Shown: one piece after another, positions 61,415 through 64,000 of the stretch | Position numbering within the stretch: position 1 is the first letter of the stretch | How the letters are laid out: every line of letters starts with the position of its first letter | Source of the DNA: Brasenia schreberi | Taxonomy: Eukaryota; Streptophyta; Magnoliopsida; Nymphaeales; Cabombaceae | Direction: 5' to 3' | NCBI GenBank assembly: GCA_036023115.1 | Contig: JAYKKT010000040.1 | Coordinates: forward strand, 6,991,001-7,055,000 | Length of the DNA: 64,000 nucleotides | Made by a program: the position numbers and the translations under genes | Notes under the pieces: generated by a model | What the model saw: the letters and a program-made list of their open reading frames with translations, nothing else | Told to the model about the DNA's origin: nothing | Database searches by the model: none

Positions 61415-62000
61415 TTCCTGATATTATAGTAATTAAGCATGTTGGATAATTCAACGCGTGCCCAATATACAGGAATACTTGATTGAGACCACGTAAATTA
61501 TGCAGCAATGAGATGTGATGATGTGCCAGGGCGTAAGAAAACACCGGTTGAAGTTCTGGAAATCAACCAATCTCCGAAACTTCTAACTCGTCCACGGATT
61601 GTCAAATTTAGCTTATAAACCTCCCTTTGAGGACACTATGAAGTATGAAATTGAATGACATCTTTAACTATATGAAACCAATGCAAGGCAGAAAAAGCTG
61701 GTGAAGAACTATCGTCATCAGCATCCCATAGTAAACCACCGCCTGTAGGGCCAATTCCTGTCAGTCTTTTTCCTTTCACTCTTCTGATCCTTATCCTGCA
61801 ACTGGGATTCTTGGCAGCTTTGAGCGCACCCATCCCTTTCCATCCCTGCAGGTCCTTGATCAGATGGTTGGAATGTCGAAGGATCATGCTCTCTGTAAGT
61901 GGTGGCGTGGCGGAGCCATTCAATCTCATCTGATGGCTTCAGCGACGCGCAGCTTGTCCGACTTCCACTGTCTAGTTCGTAGCTCAACTGTTAAAAGCCC
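61415..62000. other. Unassigned region with two overlapping minus-strand open frames
   Basis: Minus-strand frames at 61636-61929 (97 codons) and 61718-61987 (89 codons) overlap. One contains the basic segment CRIRIRRVKGKRLTGIGP. I recognise no family, and no splice pattern makes either clearly coding. Confidence 0.3.
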
Positions 62001-64000
62001 ACAACAACAACAACAACAACTAAGCCTTTTCCCATACTAGACGGGGTCGGCTACATGGATTCTTTGTTTCCATAGATCTCTATCGTGTGCCATGTTAGCA
62101 GTTAACTCCCAATAAGCTAGATCATTCTTTATTGTTTCTTTCCAACACTTTTGTGGTCATCCTCTACCTCTTTTAATACTTTCCAAATTTAGTTTTTCTA
62201 ACCTTCTTACAGGTTCTTCTTTTGATCTTCTTTCTATATGTCCAAACCATCTTAAACGATGTTCTCTCATTTTATCCTCTATTGGTGCCACTCCTAATTT
62301 GTTTCTAATAACCTCATTATGTATACGGTCTTTTCTTGTATGACCACTCATCCATCTCAACATCTTCATTTCTGTCACAGACATCTTTTGTACATGTTGA
62401 TGATTAACTGCCCAACACTCAGAACCATAAAACATGGCAGGCCTAACTGCTGCTCTATAATATTTACCTTTTAATTTTAATGGTATCTTCTTATCACAAA
62501 GAATACCTGATGCTCCTCTCCATTTTAACCAACCAGCATTAATTCTATGTGTAACATCTCCATCAACTCTTCCATCACTTTGAAAAATTGACCCTAGGTA
62601 TTTAAAACTTTCCTTTTGGGGAATGCAATGTGTGCCAATTTTAATTTCTATGTCCTCTGAAGTAGCCAAATGATCAAACTTACATTCCATATATTCTGTC
62701 TTTGTTCTACTAAGTCGGAGGCCTTTGTTTTCTAATGTTTCTCTCCATAGTTCCAATTTTCTATTAACTTTTTCCTTAGACTCCTCCACTAATACAATGT
62801 CATCTGCAAATAACATACACCAAGGTACTTCATCTTGAATGTGTTTTGTTAACTCATCCATCACCATTATAAATAAGTATGGACTTAAAGTTGATCCTTG
62901 ATGTAACCCAATATTAACTTCAAAGAAGTCTGTCGTTCCTTCATGAGTCCTCACACATGTTTTTGCACCATCATACATGTCTCTTATAAGGTTAATATAT
63001 GTCAACGGGATACCTTTTTTTTCCAAAGTTCTCCAAAGAACCACCCTCGGTACTCTATCATAAGCTTTTTCTAGATCAATAAATATCATGTGAAGGTCTT
63101 TCTTTTTTGCTCTAAAATGTTCCATAAGACGTCTCAAAAGGTGAATCGCTTCAATAGTCGATCTACCTGGCATAAATCCAAATTGGTTCTCTGTTGTACT
63201 TGATACTTGTCTTAACCTACGTTCGATAATTCTTTCCCATAATTTCATAGTATGACTCATTAACTTGATACCTCGATAATTTGAACAATTTTGAATGTCT
63301 CCCTTGTTCTTATATACAGGTATAAGTGTACTTGCTCTCCATTCCTCGGGCATCTTTTGGTTTTTCCATATTTCATTAAATAGTCTTGTGAGCCAAGTGA
63401 TTCCTATTTCTCCTAGTATTTTCCAAACTTCTATAGGAATATTATCTGGTCCTACCGATTTACCACTCTTCATATGTTTAAGAGCCTCTTTGACTTCATT
63501 CTTTTGAATACGTCGGTAGAAATTGTGGTTTATATACTTTTCTGACTTGGCTAAATCTCCTAAACTAAAACTAACATCCTTATTTTCATTAAAAAGATTA
63601 TAAAAATAGTTTTTCCATCTATTTCTTATATCATCATTTGCCACTAGAATTTTTTCATCCTCGTCTTTTATGCATCTAACATAATTAAGATCTTTAGTTT
63701 TCTTATCTCTAGCCCTAGCTATCCTAAAAATATCTCTTTCACCCTCTTTTGAGTTGAGTTTTTTATATAAGTCCTCCCAAATCTTAGCTTTTGCTTCACT
63801 AACGGCCTTTTTTGCTTCCTTCTTTGCTTTCTTATAAGCTTCTAAAGCTTCACTAGTTTTCTTAGCATAATATAATTTGTAACATGCCCTCTTTGCCTTG
63901 ATTTTATTTTGTACTACTTCACTCCACCACCAAGCTTCTTTTTGTGCCGGTACACCTCCCTTAGATACCCCTAACACATCTTTCGCCACTTTCCTAATAT
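62001..64000 (-). mobile_element. RTE-type LINE, young copy, 5' end beyond the right edge
   Basis: The tail (six CAA units, then CTAAG) is at 62001-62023. The body matches 44988-45999 nearly base for base over the shared part. The endonuclease domain, which precedes the reverse transcriptase in RTE elements, would lie beyond 64000. The TSD cannot be tested without the other end. Confidence 0.93.
62157..63989 (-). pseudogene. RTE LINE reverse transcriptase ORF with late premature stop
   Basis: About 610 residues are open. A basic lysine/alanine-rich linker ([16 protein letters not shown]) leads into the reverse transcriptase: [16 protein letters not shown], then [53 protein letters not shown] and the catalytic FADDIVL. 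The C-terminal part holds MLYGSECWA- and [15 protein letters not shown] segments. A TGA at 62159-62157 replaces the CGA arginine codon read through at 45838-45840 in the other copy (C-to-T change); the natural stop would be TAG 62039-62037. The loss is about 40 residues. Confidence 0.88.

Noticed and set aside
61636..61987. Two overlapping minus-strand frames as a gene
   Set aside because: They compete in different frames, and neither shows a recognised domain or convincing splice sites; kept only as an unassigned region.

Overview
The window is nuclear DNA from a flowering plant. The evidence is multi-exon genes with GT-AG introns whose products match plant families (an ABCG11-type cuticle-lipid half-transporter, a DnaJ-10-like co-chaperone, a DUF829/TMEM53-like protein, a GH27 alpha-galactosidase), AT-rich intergenic DNA, and typical plant transposons (hAT, Ty1-copia, RTE-type LINEs, tRNA-derived SINEs). 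The species cannot be named from the sequence. I found no clearly new biological system. What stands out is a well-resolved record of nested transposon insertions, many with exact target-site duplications, and the gene damage some of them caused.

Layout. 1-4199: two same-orientation copies of one hAT family. The second is complete, with TIRs and an 8-bp TSD, but its transposase is dead. 4808-6380 (minus): first coding exon and 5' leader of a DUF829/TMEM53-like gene; later exons are not visible and may lie beyond the left edge. 8206-8853: an inverted pair of RTE LINE tails. 9315-16513 (minus): a complete ten-exon ABCG11-like gene of 699 codons, the one clearly intact gene. 16514-24028: intergenic DNA with SINEs, a degenerate 5S rRNA copy, microsatellites and short tandem duplications. 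24029-34122 (plus): a 5'-truncated alpha-galactosidase pseudogene whose last exon is split by a 6-kb Ty1-copia element (28046-34034), which itself carries a nested RTE fragment. 35634-35774 (minus): a second, isolated alpha-galactosidase exon. 36770-39199: RTE relic, tandem repeat, and the promoter of the next gene.

39200-48082 (plus): a DnaJ-10-like gene with five good exons. Intron 4 has taken in a non-autonomous hAT element and a 5'-truncated RTE LINE, both with TSDs, and an expected exon downstream is missing. 50570-57259: a second copia element of related structure, with a probable solo LTR inside its gag region, inserted about 92 bp upstream of 57351-58826, a frameshifted gene for a coiled-coil (UVR-motif-like) protein. 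59190-60890: an old RTE LINE. 62001-64000: a younger RTE LINE running off the right edge.

The genes do not form a pathway. The link between regions is shared transposon families: hAT at 1-609, 991-4191 and 42313-43913; RTE at seven sites; tRNA-derived SINEs at ten or more sites, with a common 3' tail on several of them; and two copia elements that serve as empty-site references for each other.
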